Assembly (NCBI GenBank): GCA_025370845.1
Contig: JAMXFF010000053.1
Span: 1 to 50,260, forward strand
Length of the DNA: 50,260 nt
Direction: 5' to 3'
Source: Laspinema palackyanum D2a
GTDB lineage: Bacteria; Cyanobacteriota; Cyanobacteriia; Cyanobacteriales; Laspinemataceae
Shown here one piece after another: positions 10,132 through 19,653 of this stretch. The notes beneath the pieces were generated by a model. It was not told where the DNA came from, did no database searches, and saw only the letters and a list, made by a program, of their open reading frames with translations. The first letter of the stretch is position 1. Each line of letters begins with the position of its first letter. A program made the position numbers and the translations under genes.

Positions 10132-10927
10132 TTTAATCCCCTCTTCCGTTACCCCCGGATGTATCCCGGTCCCATACCACGATCCTCTTACCGACTCTCC
10201 CCTCATCACCCCTTCAGGTTCGAGCAGATCCATCATCGATGAGCCCCCCTCCCCATTCCTACTTGGCTTGAAATTCGAGAGGCTCGTTCTCACTAAAGTA
10301 TTTTGAAATTCCTATAAAACCCTGACCGCCAAAAAATCGACTCTTGCCTCAGTTTTTGAGCGGCCAGTGATAGCCATTTGGGAAAACTTGGGTATAATCC
10401 AAAACAACTGGCTCTGCTCCGAATCCCGAAGGATCCAGAAAAATCACTTGTTCCTTCGTGGGACTGGGTATTTAAAAGCAGACGGGAGGGGGTCGTTTGA
10501 GATCCAGTGACTCAACATAACTAAAAGAGAGTAACCCAGGGGCATCCATCAGATCCCCAAAATTAGCCAAGGACTACTATTTACATTGAGTAAATCTTGG
10601 TCTATGGTGCTAAGGGTATATTTCCATCAAGAATGGGGACTGCCCATGATTCTCGGGTTCCTCATCGTCGGTTCAATAAGGCACTGCTATTGTCTAATTA
10701 GACGGAATGCGTGCATTGTAAAAACATAATCGCAAAAACTGGAGGGGGTGCAAGTTTTATTAAAAATATCTTTTTTAGTGCATCTGAATAGTAGTGAGCG
10801 ATCGCCAATGTAGATGATCCATGACAACCCCTACTTTTTGATGATTAAGCCGAGCGATCGGTCTTGAAAAACTCCCAGTGATGAGTTTAGTATTTACCCA
10901 AACTATTCTGTAGATAGAATTCCCAAA

Positions 10928-13900
10928 ATGGCAGAAATTAGCGACCCGAACAATCCCCAGGCGACCCATCTTCTAGGATCCTCTATTCCCGGATTAGATG
11001 AAAGCGATCCCCTAGAATCCTCTCGAACTTTAGAGGAAGAGGGGATTTTTTTAGATTTATCCTTATTGCAAATCATCCAAGGCCAAGCTGGAGATGATAC
11101 GATTATTGGCTCCCAGGCTGACGATACCATCGTTGGCAATGCCGGGAACGATACCCTTTATGGAAATGTAGGCAACGATAGCCTCCTGGGAAACCAAGAC
11201 AACGACACGATCGCAGGTGGTCCCGGCAATGACATCATTCGCGGGGTCTCTGGCAACAACGTCCTCTACGGAGACCTCACCCGAGAGGGACTCTCCCTTG
11301 AAGAAGGATTTGGCAACGACATCATCTTTGGCGGCATCGGCGATGACCTAATTTTCGGCAACCAAGGCGATGATACCCTCGATGGAGAAGGGGGGACCGA
11401 CACCATTTATGGCGGCCAAGGCAACGACCTCATCATCGGTCATGAGGGGAATGACCTCCTCTCCGGTGACGGTGGCAACGACCTCATCTATGGTGGTCTC
11501 AGCAACGATAACCTTGCTGGCGGTCTCGGCAACGATACCCTCTACGGGGAAGAAGGGGATGAGATCCTCAATGGCAACCAAGGCAACGATTTAGTAGTAG
11601 GCGGTGCCGGGAACGACATCCTCTACGGTGACGACCTTACTGCCGAAGTCTTTGATGGTGGGAACGATGTCCTCTACGCCGGAGAAGGCAATGATACCGC
11701 CTACGGTGGCGTCGGCAACGACATCGTTTTTGGCAATGAAGGCAACGACCTCATTTTTGGCAACAAAGGCGCTGATGTCCTCTATGGCGGTCAAGGCGAT
11801 GATACCAGCTACGGGGGTCAAGATAACGACCAACTGTTTGGGGACAAAGGAAATGATGTCCTCTTTGGCAATCTCGGAAATGACTTCGTAAATGGGGGTG
11901 AAGGCAATGACCTACTCCTAGGCAACGAAGGAAACGACCTCCTCGACGGCGGTTCTGGAGACGATATCATTTACGGCGGTCAAGATAACGATACCATCCG
12001 AGGCAGCGATGGCAATGACCAGCTTTTTGGTGATAAAGGCAATGATGTCATTTTCGGCGGAGTTGGCAACAATACCCTGACCGGCGGCCAAGGGGCGGAT
12101 CAATTTGTCATTTCTCCGGGATTGGGGTTCTTACAACAGACGCGAAACTTAATTACCGACTTCACCGATGGGCAAGATTTCCTACTCTTAGCCGATGGCA
12201 TCACCTTTGAAGACATGGATATCCGCGAAGAATTTGATGCCACCGGGACTTTAAATACCCTCATTCTCGATCGCCTCACCGGCACCGTGACCATTTTACA
12301 AAATGTCAGTGCCAGCACCATTACCCGGGATGATTTCCTACCCCCAGTTGCTGCGCCACCGCCACCGCCACCGCCGGAAGCAGTGCCACTTCCAGCCATC
12401 CCCACCCCTCCGATTGTCAGTGTTCCAGTAATCCCGGGACCCCCAGCGCCACCGGAACCCCCACTCGAACCCGAACCCGAGGAGAGTGTCATTCAATTTA
12501 GCAATGCCACCTACCGAATTAATGAAAATGGGACTCCCGAAGCCATGCTAGTCACGGTGACTCGCGGCAATAGTAGCGAAGGGTTGATTACTGTCGATGT
12601 CGTTCTTCAACAAGGCAATCCGGGAACTGCAACAGCGGTAGACGATTATCAAAATAGTTTCCCAGTTTCTATCCAGTTTGCAGAGGGAGATACCACCGCA
12701 AAACAGGTTTCTATTCCCATTGTTAACGATACCCGCGCTGAAGATACGGAAACAATTAACTTACAACTCGCCAATCTCACAGGGACGGCAATTTTAGGCA
12801 GCCAATCTACCGCGACGGTCGAGATTATCGATGATGATAATCCAGGAGAGTTAGAGTTTGTCATTCCAGCAGAAGGGAGTTTCCGAGTTAAGGAAGATGG
12901 AACCCTGGTCCGACAAGTCCAGGTCCGTCGAGTCAATGGCAGCAGCGGCGCCGTAGGCGCTGATATCACTCTGGCTGCGGGTTCAGCGAGTACAGATCCA
13001 CCGGCACAACCGGGGATTGTGTCAGAGGATTTTGGGGCGGTGACGGTTCCTGTCGCCTTTGCGGATGGGGAGACGGCAACTAAAACCATTACACTTCCAG
13101 CGACGGCAATTCTACGGGGGCCCGTGGGTCAAGTGGATGGTCTCAAAATCGTCAACTTATCCTTGACAAATCCCACAGGTGAAGTACAAGTCAGTACCAC
13201 TCCGGCACCCCTGCAAATTGAAGATATTGATCAACTGGTTGTTAGTATTGAGGTAACTCCCCCGGGAAATGAGGCGTTTGAATCGGCCGAGGGAGACCTG
13301 CAAGCCCCGGCCACCCGAGAAGGGGCATTTACCATCGCCCTGCGAGATGCCAATGGTGCTCCAGTCAATGCTCCTCCCGGGGGTTTAACGGTTTCCTATC
13401 GGGTGGATACCACGGCACCGGCACAACCCACGGATCCACAAGCAGCAGTCGAGGGTCAAGACTACAATGCCTTCTTAAATAATGCCGCCTTCACCTTGGG
13501 GAGCAATACCGTCTTCATTCCCGAAGGAACTTCCACCGCTACCATTAACATCAATCCGATTGATGACAATTTGCCCGAAGGGAATGAATTCATTAAGGTC
13601 ATCCTGAATGAAACGGCTGATTACAACATCGCCAGTGACAAAAAAGAAGGGCAAGTTCTCCTAATCGATAATGACTCACCGATTGTCCGCATCAGTCCAG
13701 CCACCGGACGGATTAAGGAAGGAGAAAACCCTCAGACGGTCTTGACCATCTCGCGAGAAGATAGTGCGGGTAATCCGATCACCTCGGGAGCTTTGACCGT
13801 CAATTATGGAAGGGGCGGGACCGCCACCAATGGTGTAGATTATGACCTGTTGACTGGGCAAGCCGTGATTCCAGATGGTGAATCCTCGGTCAACGTTACG

Positions 13901-14368
13901 GTTCGGGCTTTGGATGATAATAATGCAGAACCCGATGAAAGCGTCCGCCTAACCCTCCAAGGGTCCACGGATACGACCCAGGTTTATCAAGTGAAAGAGG
14001 GACAAGACCAGAGTGTTGTTACTCTTGAAGATAATGAGACTCCCCAAATCAGTGTAGTGGGACGGGCTGCCGATGTCTTGGCTGACCCTCCTACAGGGAA
14101 CCAGTTCCAATTTATCCGGTTTGGCGATAAAGCTATCCCCTTGGCTGTGACTTATACTGTCGCAGGGACGGCTGTACCTGGTACGGACTATACGGCATTA
14201 CCCCTCACCCTTAACTTTACGGCAGGACAAAGTTCGGTGTTGGTTCCGTTCACTCCTATTGACAATCCGAATGATGCCCTTGCCAAGGTGGTTGAGATTC
14301 AGTTAGTAGATGGAGCAACTTACGATCTAGGGTTTGCTCCTCGGGGCAATTTGCTGTTCTTAAACTAA
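10928..14368 (+). CDS. RTX (hemolysin-type Ca-binding repeat) and Calx-beta protein
   Basis: This is a 1146-residue acidic extracellular-type protein. Residues about 53-390 are tandem nonapeptide RTX repeats (GGxGNDxLx variants such as YGGQGNDLIIG), which fold into a calcium-binding beta-roll. A TDF-type segment follows (LITDFTDGQDFLLLADG). Residues about 472-520 are a proline-rich linker. From about 520 to the end there are roughly five Calx-beta-like units, marked by EDxxTINLQLAN, DDNxPEGNEFIKVILN and DNNAEPDESVRLTL motifs; the last lacks the usual acidic end and stops abruptly. There is no Sec signal peptide, so export by a type I system is expected from family knowledge, but no transporter is nearby. 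Likely roles are surface layer, adhesion or sheath protein. The exact role is unknown. Confidence 0.88.
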   Translation: MAEISDPNNPQATHLLGSSIPGLDESDPLESSRTLEEEGIFLDLSLLQIIQGQAGDDTIIGSQADDTIVGNAGNDTLYGNVGNDSLLGNQDNDTIAGGPGNDIIRGVSGNNVLYGDLTREGLSLEEGFGNDIIFGGIGDDLIFGNQGDDTLDGEGGTDTIYGGQGNDLIIGHEGNDLLSGDGGNDLIYGGLSNDNLAGGLGNDTLYGEEGDEILNGNQGNDLVVGGAGNDILYGDDLTAEVFDGGNDVLYAGEGNDTAYGGVGNDIVFGNEGNDLIFGNKGADVLYGGQGDDTSYGGQDNDQLFGDKGNDVLFGNLGNDFVNGGEGNDLLLGNEGNDLLDGGSGDDIIYGGQDNDTIRGSDGNDQLFGDKGNDVIFGGVGNNTLTGGQGADQFVISPGLGFLQQTRNLITDFTDGQDFLLLADGITFEDMDIREEFDATGTLNTLILDRLTGTVTILQNVSASTITRDDFLPPVAAPPPPPPPEAVPLPAIPTPPIVSVPVIPGPPAPPEPPLEPEPEESVIQFSNATYRINENGTPEAMLVTVTRGNSSEGLITVDVVLQQGNPGTATAVDDYQNSFPVSIQFAEGDTTAKQVSIPIVNDTRAEDTETINLQLANLTGTAILGSQSTATVEIIDDDNPGELEFVIPAEGSFRVKEDGTLVRQVQVRRVNGSSGAVGADITLAAGSASTDPPAQPGIVSEDFGAVTVPVAFADGETATKTITLPATAILRGPVGQVDGLKIVNLSLTNPTGEVQVSTTPAPLQIEDIDQLVVSIEVTPPGNEAFESAEGDLQAPATREGAFTIALRDANGAPVNAPPGGLTVSYRVDTTAPAQPTDPQAAVEGQDYNAFLNNAAFTLGSNTVFIPEGTSTATININPIDDNLPEGNEFIKVILNETADYNIASDKKEGQVLLIDNDSPIVRISPATGRIKEGENPQTVLTISREDSAGNPITSGALTVNYGRGGTATNGVDYDLLTGQAVIPDGESSVNVTVRALDDNNAEPDESVRLTLQGSTDTTQVYQVKEGQDQSVVTLEDNETPQISVVGRAADVLADPPTGNQFQFIRFGDKAIPLAVTYTVAGTAVPGTDYTALPLTLNFTAGQSSVLVPFTPIDNPNDALAKVVEIQLVDGATYDLGFAPRGNLLFLN

Positions 14369-14409
14369 GAACAGGGTCGATTGGGGTTAACGCCCGTTAA
14401 CCCTGACCC
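14354..14409 (+). terminator. Two tandem hairpins at the end of the RTX gene
   Basis: The first hairpin, CTGTTCTTA / TAAGAACAG (14354-14362 and 14366-14374), spans the stop codon. The second, GGGTTAACG / CGTTAACCC (14384-14392 and 14395-14403), can be extended by GGGTC / GACCC (14374-14378 and 14405-14409). The two share a base, so they may be alternative structures. No T-run follows. Confidence 0.5.
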
Positions 14410-14530
14410 ATTTAGCCCCAGTCTCCCCAACCTTGAGAAGGGGAGACTCTGCGGCTTTTGTATCAATAGGTTAAGATCGAAATAACAAGCCTAGATTAAA
14501 ACCTAGCCGGAAACCGCACCCCCTAAGTTC

Positions 14531-15094
14531 ATGACTTCTCAAGTTCTTGTCGAAAAGAAAAAGTTAGAGCATCCACCTCGGGATATTCGTTATCTCGGCG
14601 ATCGCGATCTGCGTCAGTCTGCCAAGCGCGTTGCTCAAGTGGATGCAGATATCCGCCAACTGGTACGGGAAATGCTCCAAAGTATGTACACGGCTGATGG
14701 CATTGGATTGGCGGCACCTCAAGTCGGGGTCCAAAAACAGGTGATTGTTGTTGACTGTGATTTGGAAAACCCGGCAACTCCCCCCTTGGTCCTGATTAAT
14801 CCCGTGATTAAGAAATTCGGCGGCGATGAATGCACCTATCAAGAAGGCTGTCTGAGTATTCCCGGGGTTTATTTGGATGTCAAACGCCCCGAAATTATCG
14901 AAGTGGCTTATAAAGATGAACGGGGACGTCCTCAAAAAATGACGGCGAAAGGGATTGTCTCGCGCTGCATTCAGCATGAGATGGATCACCTCAATGGTGT
15001 ACTCTTTGTCGATCGCGTGGAAAATCAGTTGGCGCTAACTGAAGAACTGACCAAACAAGGATTTTCCACGAAAGACGTTAAATCCATGCGGTAG
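14531..15094 (+). CDS. def: Peptide deformylase
   Basis: This 187-residue metalloenzyme removes the formyl group from the initiator methionine of new proteins. All three family motifs are present: GIGLAAPQVG (motif 1), EGCLSIPG with the metal-binding Cys (motif 2), and QHEMDHLNG (motif 3, two metal-binding His and the catalytic Glu). Length is typical of type 1 deformylases. It lies alone between the RTX gene and a small membrane protein gene. The ATG at 14531 is the only sensible start. A weak hairpin, GGTTAACCCTTAATAGTTAACC, at about 15107-15128 followed by seven T probably ends the transcript. Confidence 0.96.
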   Translation: MTSQVLVEKKKLEHPPRDIRYLGDRDLRQSAKRVAQVDADIRQLVREMLQSMYTADGIGLAAPQVGVQKQVIVVDCDLENPATPPLVLINPVIKKFGGDECTYQEGCLSIPGVYLDVKRPEIIEVAYKDERGRPQKMTAKGIVSRCIQHEMDHLNGVLFVDRVENQLALTEELTKQGFSTKDVKSMR

Positions 15095-15106
15095 GGAAGA
15101 GTCAAC

Positions 15107-15135
15107 GGTTAACCCTTAATAGTTAACCGTTTTTT
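15107..15135 (+). terminator. Intrinsic terminator after def
   Basis: GGTTAAC (15107-15113) pairs with GTTAACC about 15122-15128, followed by GTTTTTTTACC. Stem and T-run follow the deformylase stop codon closely. Confidence 0.7.
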
Positions 15136-15194
15136 TACCGCTTCAATTTTCACCTAGTCATACTGTAGTCATACTTGATTGGTCAGGGTTTCTC

Positions 15195-15395
15195 ATGTTC
15201 ATGTCTCCCAAAACTTCCCTCTTTCTGGGCGCTTCCTGTGTTGCAGCGATCGCTTCGGTCGGTTCAATTTTTGAACTCTCCTCCGGACAACCGGAACTCG
15301 GAACCCTTGCCACGGGTATCATTCTGGCGATTAGTGTTCCCAGTGTGGTTTTATTCTTCCTCGCGGCAGTCCGGGATGCTAGAGAGTCCAGCTGA
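15195..15395 (+). CDS. Small two-helix membrane protein, unknown function
   Basis: This 66-residue protein consists of two predicted membrane helices (about residues 7-24 and 38-58) joined by a short loop (ELSSGQPELG), with a charged C-terminus (AVRDARESS). A GG-rich purine stretch lies just before the ATG; an internal ATG at 15201 is an alternative. Two other frames are open over the same span, but only this one gives a plausible membrane-protein sequence. No family was recognised. It lies between def and the convergent crtH. Confidence 0.55.
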   Translation: MFMSPKTSLFLGASCVAAIASVGSIFELSSGQPELGTLATGIILAISVPSVVLFFLAAVRDARESS

Positions 15396-15483
15396 CCCTT
15401 AAATTCCGTCTCCGGTTGAGTCAGGACACCAAACCCGCTAAACTCGCCTCTATCCTGACTCAAAAACCCGGTTTCCCCAACTT

Positions 15484-17010
15484 TTACAATCCCAAATCTA
15501 CCCCAATTCTATGGGCGCAGGCAAACCCAGAAAAAGCCACCGCATTTAATCCTTGTCCGGGAAAGGTACTATCTCCCACACAGTACAATCCCGGAATTGA
15601 GGTGCGGTTAAAGGGCATTCCCAACAATCCCAATAACTTGCGTCGGGGAATCGGTCCATAAGTCCCATCCACCCGATTTAAAAACCGGCGGTGCGATCGC
15701 GGGGTTCCCACTTCCATATAATCCAATCCCGCATCTAACCCAGGAAAAATCTCTTCTAAACGGTCAATAATTCGTCCTGCTGCTTCTTCCTTCTTCTCTT
15801 CATACTCTTCCGAAGACATTCCCTCCCAATCCTTAATCCAACTGGGGGTAAAGGTATGAATGATATGATATCCGTCCGGAGCTAAACTCGGATCCAAGAG
15901 GGTGGGAATCGACACAAAAATCGTCCCCTCGGGTTCTTCCATCTTCTGCCACTGGTCTAAGACAATATGATGACAAGCGCTATCCGGTGGCAATACCCCC
16001 GCTTCTACCCCTAAATGCAAACTAATAAAACTGGGGGATTTGCGATAGCGACTCCGCCAAGTTTCTTCTTTCTGAGGCAGTTGGCGATCGCCCAATAATT
16101 TGTCAAAGGTATCCCAGCGCGTCGCATTCGAGACAATCCGTTTGGCCCGATATTCCGCTCCCGTGGTCAATTTTACTCCCACGGCTCGTCCTTTTTCGGT
16201 GATAATCTTATCAACCCGGGATTGATAGCGAATGGTACTTCCAGCATTCACTAATCCTTCGGCTAATTTCTTAGCAATTTGTCCAACGCCGCCTTTAGGA
16301 TAATTAATCCCTCCATAGTGGCGATCGGAAAACACCATCCCAGCATTAATCATCGGGGTCATTTCTGCTGGAACCACGGACCAGCAATAGCATTCGATAT
16401 CGATAAATTTCAGCAGGGCCGGATCTTTGATATACTTGCGGGCAATATCTCCGGCATTCAGAGGCAGATATTTGACTAACCCCAAACAGGCGAGGGGATG
16501 CTGGAAAAACACCTGCATCAAATAGCGCGGTTCTTCCAGGGACAGTAACGGCATGGCATTGAGACAGTTGAATACTTTCCAGCATTCATCGTAAAATTGG
16601 CGAATCCCCTCCCGTTCATGAGGGAACCGACTGCCTAGTTCTTGCAAAAATTTCTCATAATTCCGATGAACTTCTAGGTCCAATCCGTCCGGGAGGTGAT
16701 AGTGGATTTGAACCGGATCCGGGGCCGTTTCGAGGTGGACCTTGACTGCATCCAGGGCGCGAGTCAGCAAGTTTGTGGTGCCTTTGTCCCCAAATCCGAA
16801 GATCATCGAGGCCCCTTGGTCAAAACAATAGCCGTTGCGCTCAAAGGAGCCAGAACTGCCTCCGGGAATGGTGTAGCTTTCCAGGACGAGGACTTTGGCT
16901 CCTTTGGCGGCGAGTTGGGTGGCGGTAACGAGTCCGCCAATGCCGGAACCGATAACGATAACATCAAAATTGTCAGTTTGGGGGGAGGTAGGGGTGGAAG
17001 CAACTGCCAT
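15484..17010 (-). CDS. crtH: Carotene (prolycopene) isomerase
   Basis: This is a 508-residue FAD-dependent isomerase of the phytoene-desaturase superfamily. It converts poly-cis-lycopene to all-trans-lycopene, the step after CrtP and CrtQ desaturation in cyanobacteria. The N-terminal dinucleotide-binding motif is [19 protein letters not shown], with an acidic residue after it (VLVLES). The C-terminal FAD motif is [22 protein letters not shown]. Sequence and length fit CrtH/CRTISO rather than CrtP, CrtQ or CrtI. It probably acts at the thylakoid or cytoplasmic membrane. It is convergent with the small membrane protein gene and no other carotenoid genes are nearby. Confidence 0.93.
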   Translation of the reverse strand: MAVASTPTSPQTDNFDVIVIGSGIGGLVTATQLAAKGAKVLVLESYTIPGGSSGSFERNGYCFDQGASMIFGFGDKGTTNLLTRALDAVKVHLETAPDPVQIHYHLPDGLDLEVHRNYEKFLQELGSRFPHEREGIRQFYDECWKVFNCLNAMPLLSLEEPRYLMQVFFQHPLACLGLVKYLPLNAGDIARKYIKDPALLKFIDIECYCWSVVPAEMTPMINAGMVFSDRHYGGINYPKGGVGQIAKKLAEGLVNAGSTIRYQSRVDKIITEKGRAVGVKLTTGAEYRAKRIVSNATRWDTFDKLLGDRQLPQKEETWRSRYRKSPSFISLHLGVEAGVLPPDSACHHIVLDQWQKMEEPEGTIFVSIPTLLDPSLAPDGYHIIHTFTPSWIKDWEGMSSEEYEEKKEEAAGRIIDRLEEIFPGLDAGLDYMEVGTPRSHRRFLNRVDGTYGPIPRRKLLGLLGMPFNRTSIPGLYCVGDSTFPGQGLNAVAFSGFACAHRIGVDLGL

Positions 17011-17699
17011 GAGTCGAAGTCTTGCGATCGCCTAAAGGGTTATGAATGGGAGAGCTGACCACATTGCACTGCACCCACATCTGGACCCCAATTCGATTTT
17101 CGGGACAACCAAATGTCGGTTTTACTGAGATCTTGCACCATTCTCAACACCCGGCGGGGGTTTTAACCCCCGCCTAACAGAATCAAGTCGGTTGAAACCG
17201 ACTGAAAACACCACGGGATAAGACTTGCAGTCGGTTTTTAACCGACTTTAGCTATGAGGCGGGGGTTTTAACCCCCGCCGGTGTTGCAACAGGTGCAAGA
17301 TGTCGGTTTGACAGACAATGCCGCAAGCTATGGGGTTATTGTAAGGGAAATTTTAGGTCAGGGGCGCAGGGATTTGGGTTATTCTTGCCCCCAAGCTTTG
17401 GGCCCACCCCCCAAAAGAAATACGGGACTAGCCGCTATTGCTGACCAATCCCGCCTGCCGATCCTTTTTGAGAGGAGAACACTTTAGTAATCTCAATATA
17501 GACTTATTGAAAATCTTTGTCAATACTTATTGAGAAGTTTTTTCAGAAAAATTTTTAGCTCATCTGCGAGTTAACAACAGGTAACGGAATCAGGGGCAGA
17601 AAACGATCGCCCCCAGATGAACGAAGCAGACCCGGAAGGCAGTACAATCGGTCTGGTCTCCAACCTAGAATTTAAGACAAGCGATCGCCCAGAAAGCCC
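17011..17699. other. crtH-upp divergent region
   Basis: Besides the inverted-repeat element, this spacer carries promoters for crtH and upp that I cannot place with confidence. An A/T-rich stretch at about 17485-17565 (TCAATATAGACTTATTGAAAATC) repeats TTATTGA twice and could be part of a promoter or regulator site. No gene is supported. Confidence 0.35.
17131..17300. mobile_element. MITE-like element with ~45-bp terminal inverted repeats
   Basis: The ends at about 17131-17175 and 17257-17300 are inverted copies of one another: TCTTGCACC, a short variable part, CAACACC, then a complete palindrome GGCGGGGG-TTTTAA-CCCCCGCC. Between them lie two more palindromes, AGTCGGTT-GA-AACCGACT (17186-17203) and AGTCGGTTTTTAACCGACT (17229-17247). 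There is no coding sequence. The design fits a non-autonomous miniature element or a compound REP-type repeat. Confidence 0.6.
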
Positions 17700-18350
17700 A
17701 TGACCATACAAATGCGAGTTTATGTGCCGCCGCATCCGCTGATCAAGCATTGGCTTGGGGTGGCGCGGGATGCCGGAACCCCACCAGCCCTGTTTCGGAG
17801 TGCCATCACCGAATTAGGACGCTGGTTGACTTATGAAGCCTGTCGGGACTGGTTGCCGGTGGTAGAAACCACCATCGAAACCCCCCTGGCTCCTTGTCCC
17901 GCCACCTTTGTCAATCCGGAAGTGCCTGTGGTGGTGGTGCCCATTTTGCGGGCGGGATTAGCCCTCATGGAAGGGGTGCAACCCGTACTCCCCTTGGCAG
18001 CGGTGTATCATTTGGGCATGGTCCGGGATGAAGAAACCCTGGAAGCGCGATGTTATTTGAATAAACTGCCGGATCAAATTGACCCCCAAACCCGAGTGCT
18101 GATTTGTGAACCGATGTTAGCCACCGGGGGGACAATTATGGCAACAATGGCGATGCTCACTGAGCGCGGTGTGGATCCGGGGCTGATTCGGATTTTGTCT
18201 GTGGTGGTGGCATCCCCAGCCTTGCAAAAATTGAGTCAAGTCTATCCGAGTTTGAATATCTATACCGCTTGCATTGATGAAAGTCTCAATGAGAACGGTT
18301 ATATTGTGCCTGGATTGGGAGATGCAGGCGATCGCGCCTTCGCAACTTGA
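17700..18350 (+). CDS. upp: Uracil phosphoribosyltransferase
   Basis: This 216-residue pyrimidine salvage enzyme makes UMP from uracil and PRPP. The uracil/PRPP family motifs are clear: VPILRAGLALMEG, the PRPP loop VLICEPMLATGGTIMATM, and the C-terminal uracil-binding NENGYIVPGLGDAGDRAF. In the PRPP loop Glu replaces the Asp that is usual in DPMLATGG; this is a conservative change. The ATG at 17700 gives a normal N-terminus (YVPPHPLIKHWLGVARD). The gene stands alone. Direct regulation by uracil is not evident from the sequence. Confidence 0.95.
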   Translation: MTIQMRVYVPPHPLIKHWLGVARDAGTPPALFRSAITELGRWLTYEACRDWLPVVETTIETPLAPCPATFVNPEVPVVVVPILRAGLALMEGVQPVLPLAAVYHLGMVRDEETLEARCYLNKLPDQIDPQTRVLICEPMLATGGTIMATMAMLTERGVDPGLIRILSVVVASPALQKLSQVYPSLNIYTACIDESLNENGYIVPGLGDAGDRAFAT

Positions 18351-18545
18351 GCCAAGGCGACACACTAGCACCGCCTTTACGAAGCCTTGACAAGCTGCCG
18401 GTGTGTCGCGCTCAAGATGAAGAGACGACCGGTGCCAATATGTTATGATATCCAGCATTAGAGGGGTTCCGGGACCCTATATTCCCAGGGTAGAAATTGA
18501 TAAGCCACAACTGAAAGCAGCAGCAACTCAACACAGGGGAAGGCA

Positions 18546-18881
18546 ATGAGTAATCGAGATAATTTTGCAGGTGGATTTTTACTGGGAACCATTTTAGGTG
18601 GCATCGTGGGTGGAGCGATCGGGGCGATCGTCGGTGCAAAACTAGCCGAAGATAATAATAAGCCAGTGGAAAACGGGAACCGTCCCGAACCTAGACCCCG
18701 AAAGCTGAAAAAACGGCAGTTTGCCGAACAAGCAGGCATGGAAACCGCACGGCGTTCTTTGGAAAACAAAATCGCTCAACTCAATGATGCGATCGATGAT
18801 GTACGGCAACAACTGAGTCATGTCAACGGGGCTGTAGTTGACGAAACAGAGACCCTTTCACCTCTGGCGGAAGAATCTTAA
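18546..18881 (+). CDS. YtxH-like small membrane-associated protein
   Basis: This 111-residue protein has a glycine-rich hydrophobic segment (about residues 8-32, FLLGTILGGIVGGAIGAIVGAKLAED) of the type found in YtxH/gas-vesicle-like and glycine-zipper proteins. A basic stretch (RPRKLKKR) and a C-terminal helix with coiled-coil character (LENKIAQLNDAIDDVRQQL) follow. AGGGGAAGG lies directly before the ATG. Such short proteins are common in cyanobacteria and have no settled function; a membrane-bound stress protein is one possibility. It is not part of a gas-vesicle cluster here. Confidence 0.72.
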   Translation: MSNRDNFAGGFLLGTILGGIVGGAIGAIVGAKLAEDNNKPVENGNRPEPRPRKLKKRQFAEQAGMETARRSLENKIAQLNDAIDDVRQQLSHVNGAVVDETETLSPLAEES

Positions 18882-19260
18882 TCCCGTCTTGATGTTGCCA
18901 CAACTAGGACTCGGGTACAATAGCGAAAAGACGGGAGCATCTCAATTTGTTCAAGAGACCTAACCCTCGGGGCCCCCTTCCCTAGGAGGGAAGGGGGAGC
19001 AAGATGTGTAAATTCCCCTTTTAGGCAAAATTGAGAGGCTCCCGAAAAGACAACGGGGTTTTTTGACCCAATTGCTGGGAATTCCCCATAAATCCAGGGA
19101 AAAACCCGGTTTGAAGTCCCCGGGGTCAAAATTCCTGTAGCGATCGCCCGGTTCGTTTGCGATTCGGAAACCCGACTGCATAAAAATTCGGCGATCGACT
19201 ACACTAAAAACAAGGCTCAATCGAGCTTAGAATTCAGATAGTCCAAGCCAATCAACCATA
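18882..19260. other. Spacer with an 11-bp GC-rich hairpin
   Basis: CCCCCTTCCCT (18973-18983) and AGGGAAGGGGG (18987-18997) form a perfect hairpin with a three-base loop. No T-run follows, so it looks more like a dispersed repeat than a terminator. No gene is supported in the rest of the spacer, which holds the YggT promoter. Confidence 0.5.
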
Positions 19261-19545
19261 ATGAATCCTGCACTAGACTTAATTTTCAGCACCCTAGCTG
19301 CATTTTTTCAAATTTATTTCGTCCTGTTGATCATTCGGATTCTCTTAAGCTGGTTTCCCAATGTCAACTGGTACGATCCTCCGTTTTCCATTGTCAGTCA
19401 GCTCACGGACCCTTACCTGAATATTTTCCGTTCTTTTATTCCGCCTTTAGGGGGATTAGACTTATCCCCTATCTTGGCAATTTTTCTGTTGCAATTCATC
19501 GGGCAGTTCTTCAGCAGCTTATCGGGTCCGGCATTAGGGTTTTAA
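19261..19545 (+). CDS. YggT family membrane protein
   Basis: This 94-residue protein has two membrane helices (about residues 8-28 and 66-88) flanking the family loop LSWFPNVNWYDPPFSIVSQLTDPYLNIFRSFIPPLGGLDLSP. This is the YggT/YlmG domain. In plastids and cyanobacteria YlmG proteins affect nucleoid distribution and division, and Gram-positive ylmG lies near ftsZ. It ends at a shared, probably bidirectional terminator with the convergent gene on the other strand. Confidence 0.9.
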   Translation: MNPALDLIFSTLAAFFQIYFVLLIIRILLSWFPNVNWYDPPFSIVSQLTDPYLNIFRSFIPPLGGLDLSPILAIFLLQFIGQFFSSLSGPALGF

Positions 19546-19590
19546 TGCCCGGTATGCAGGAAATCTCAATTCCGGGTTACTCCCGAGTAC

Positions 19591-19618
19591 AAAAGCGGCG
19601 ATATTATCGCCGCTTTTT
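19591..19618. terminator. Bidirectional intrinsic terminator
   Basis: AAAAGCGGCGAT (19591-19602) pairs perfectly with ATCGCCGCTTTT (19606-19617) over a three-base loop. T5 follows on the plus strand and four T on the minus strand. It lies between the convergent yggT-type gene and the FxLYD-like gene. Confidence 0.88.
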
Positions 19619-19653
19619 GTTGAGCGATCGGGGGGAGTCGCAAGAAATTCAGT

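Larger units (their letters stand above)
10010..10927. other. 0.9-kb spacer between susA and the RTX gene
   Basis: Apart from the two hairpins at its left end, no coding sequence is supported here. The right part (about 10600-10927) must contain the promoter of the RTX gene. It includes an A/T-rich stretch (TTTTATTAAAAATATCTTTTTTAG, about 10755-10778) and GCGATCGC-type sites. Confidence 0.4.

Noticed and set aside
12100-12492. Glycine-rich open frame opposite the RTX linker
   Set aside because: It is the complement of the proline-rich linker codons and has no start signals.
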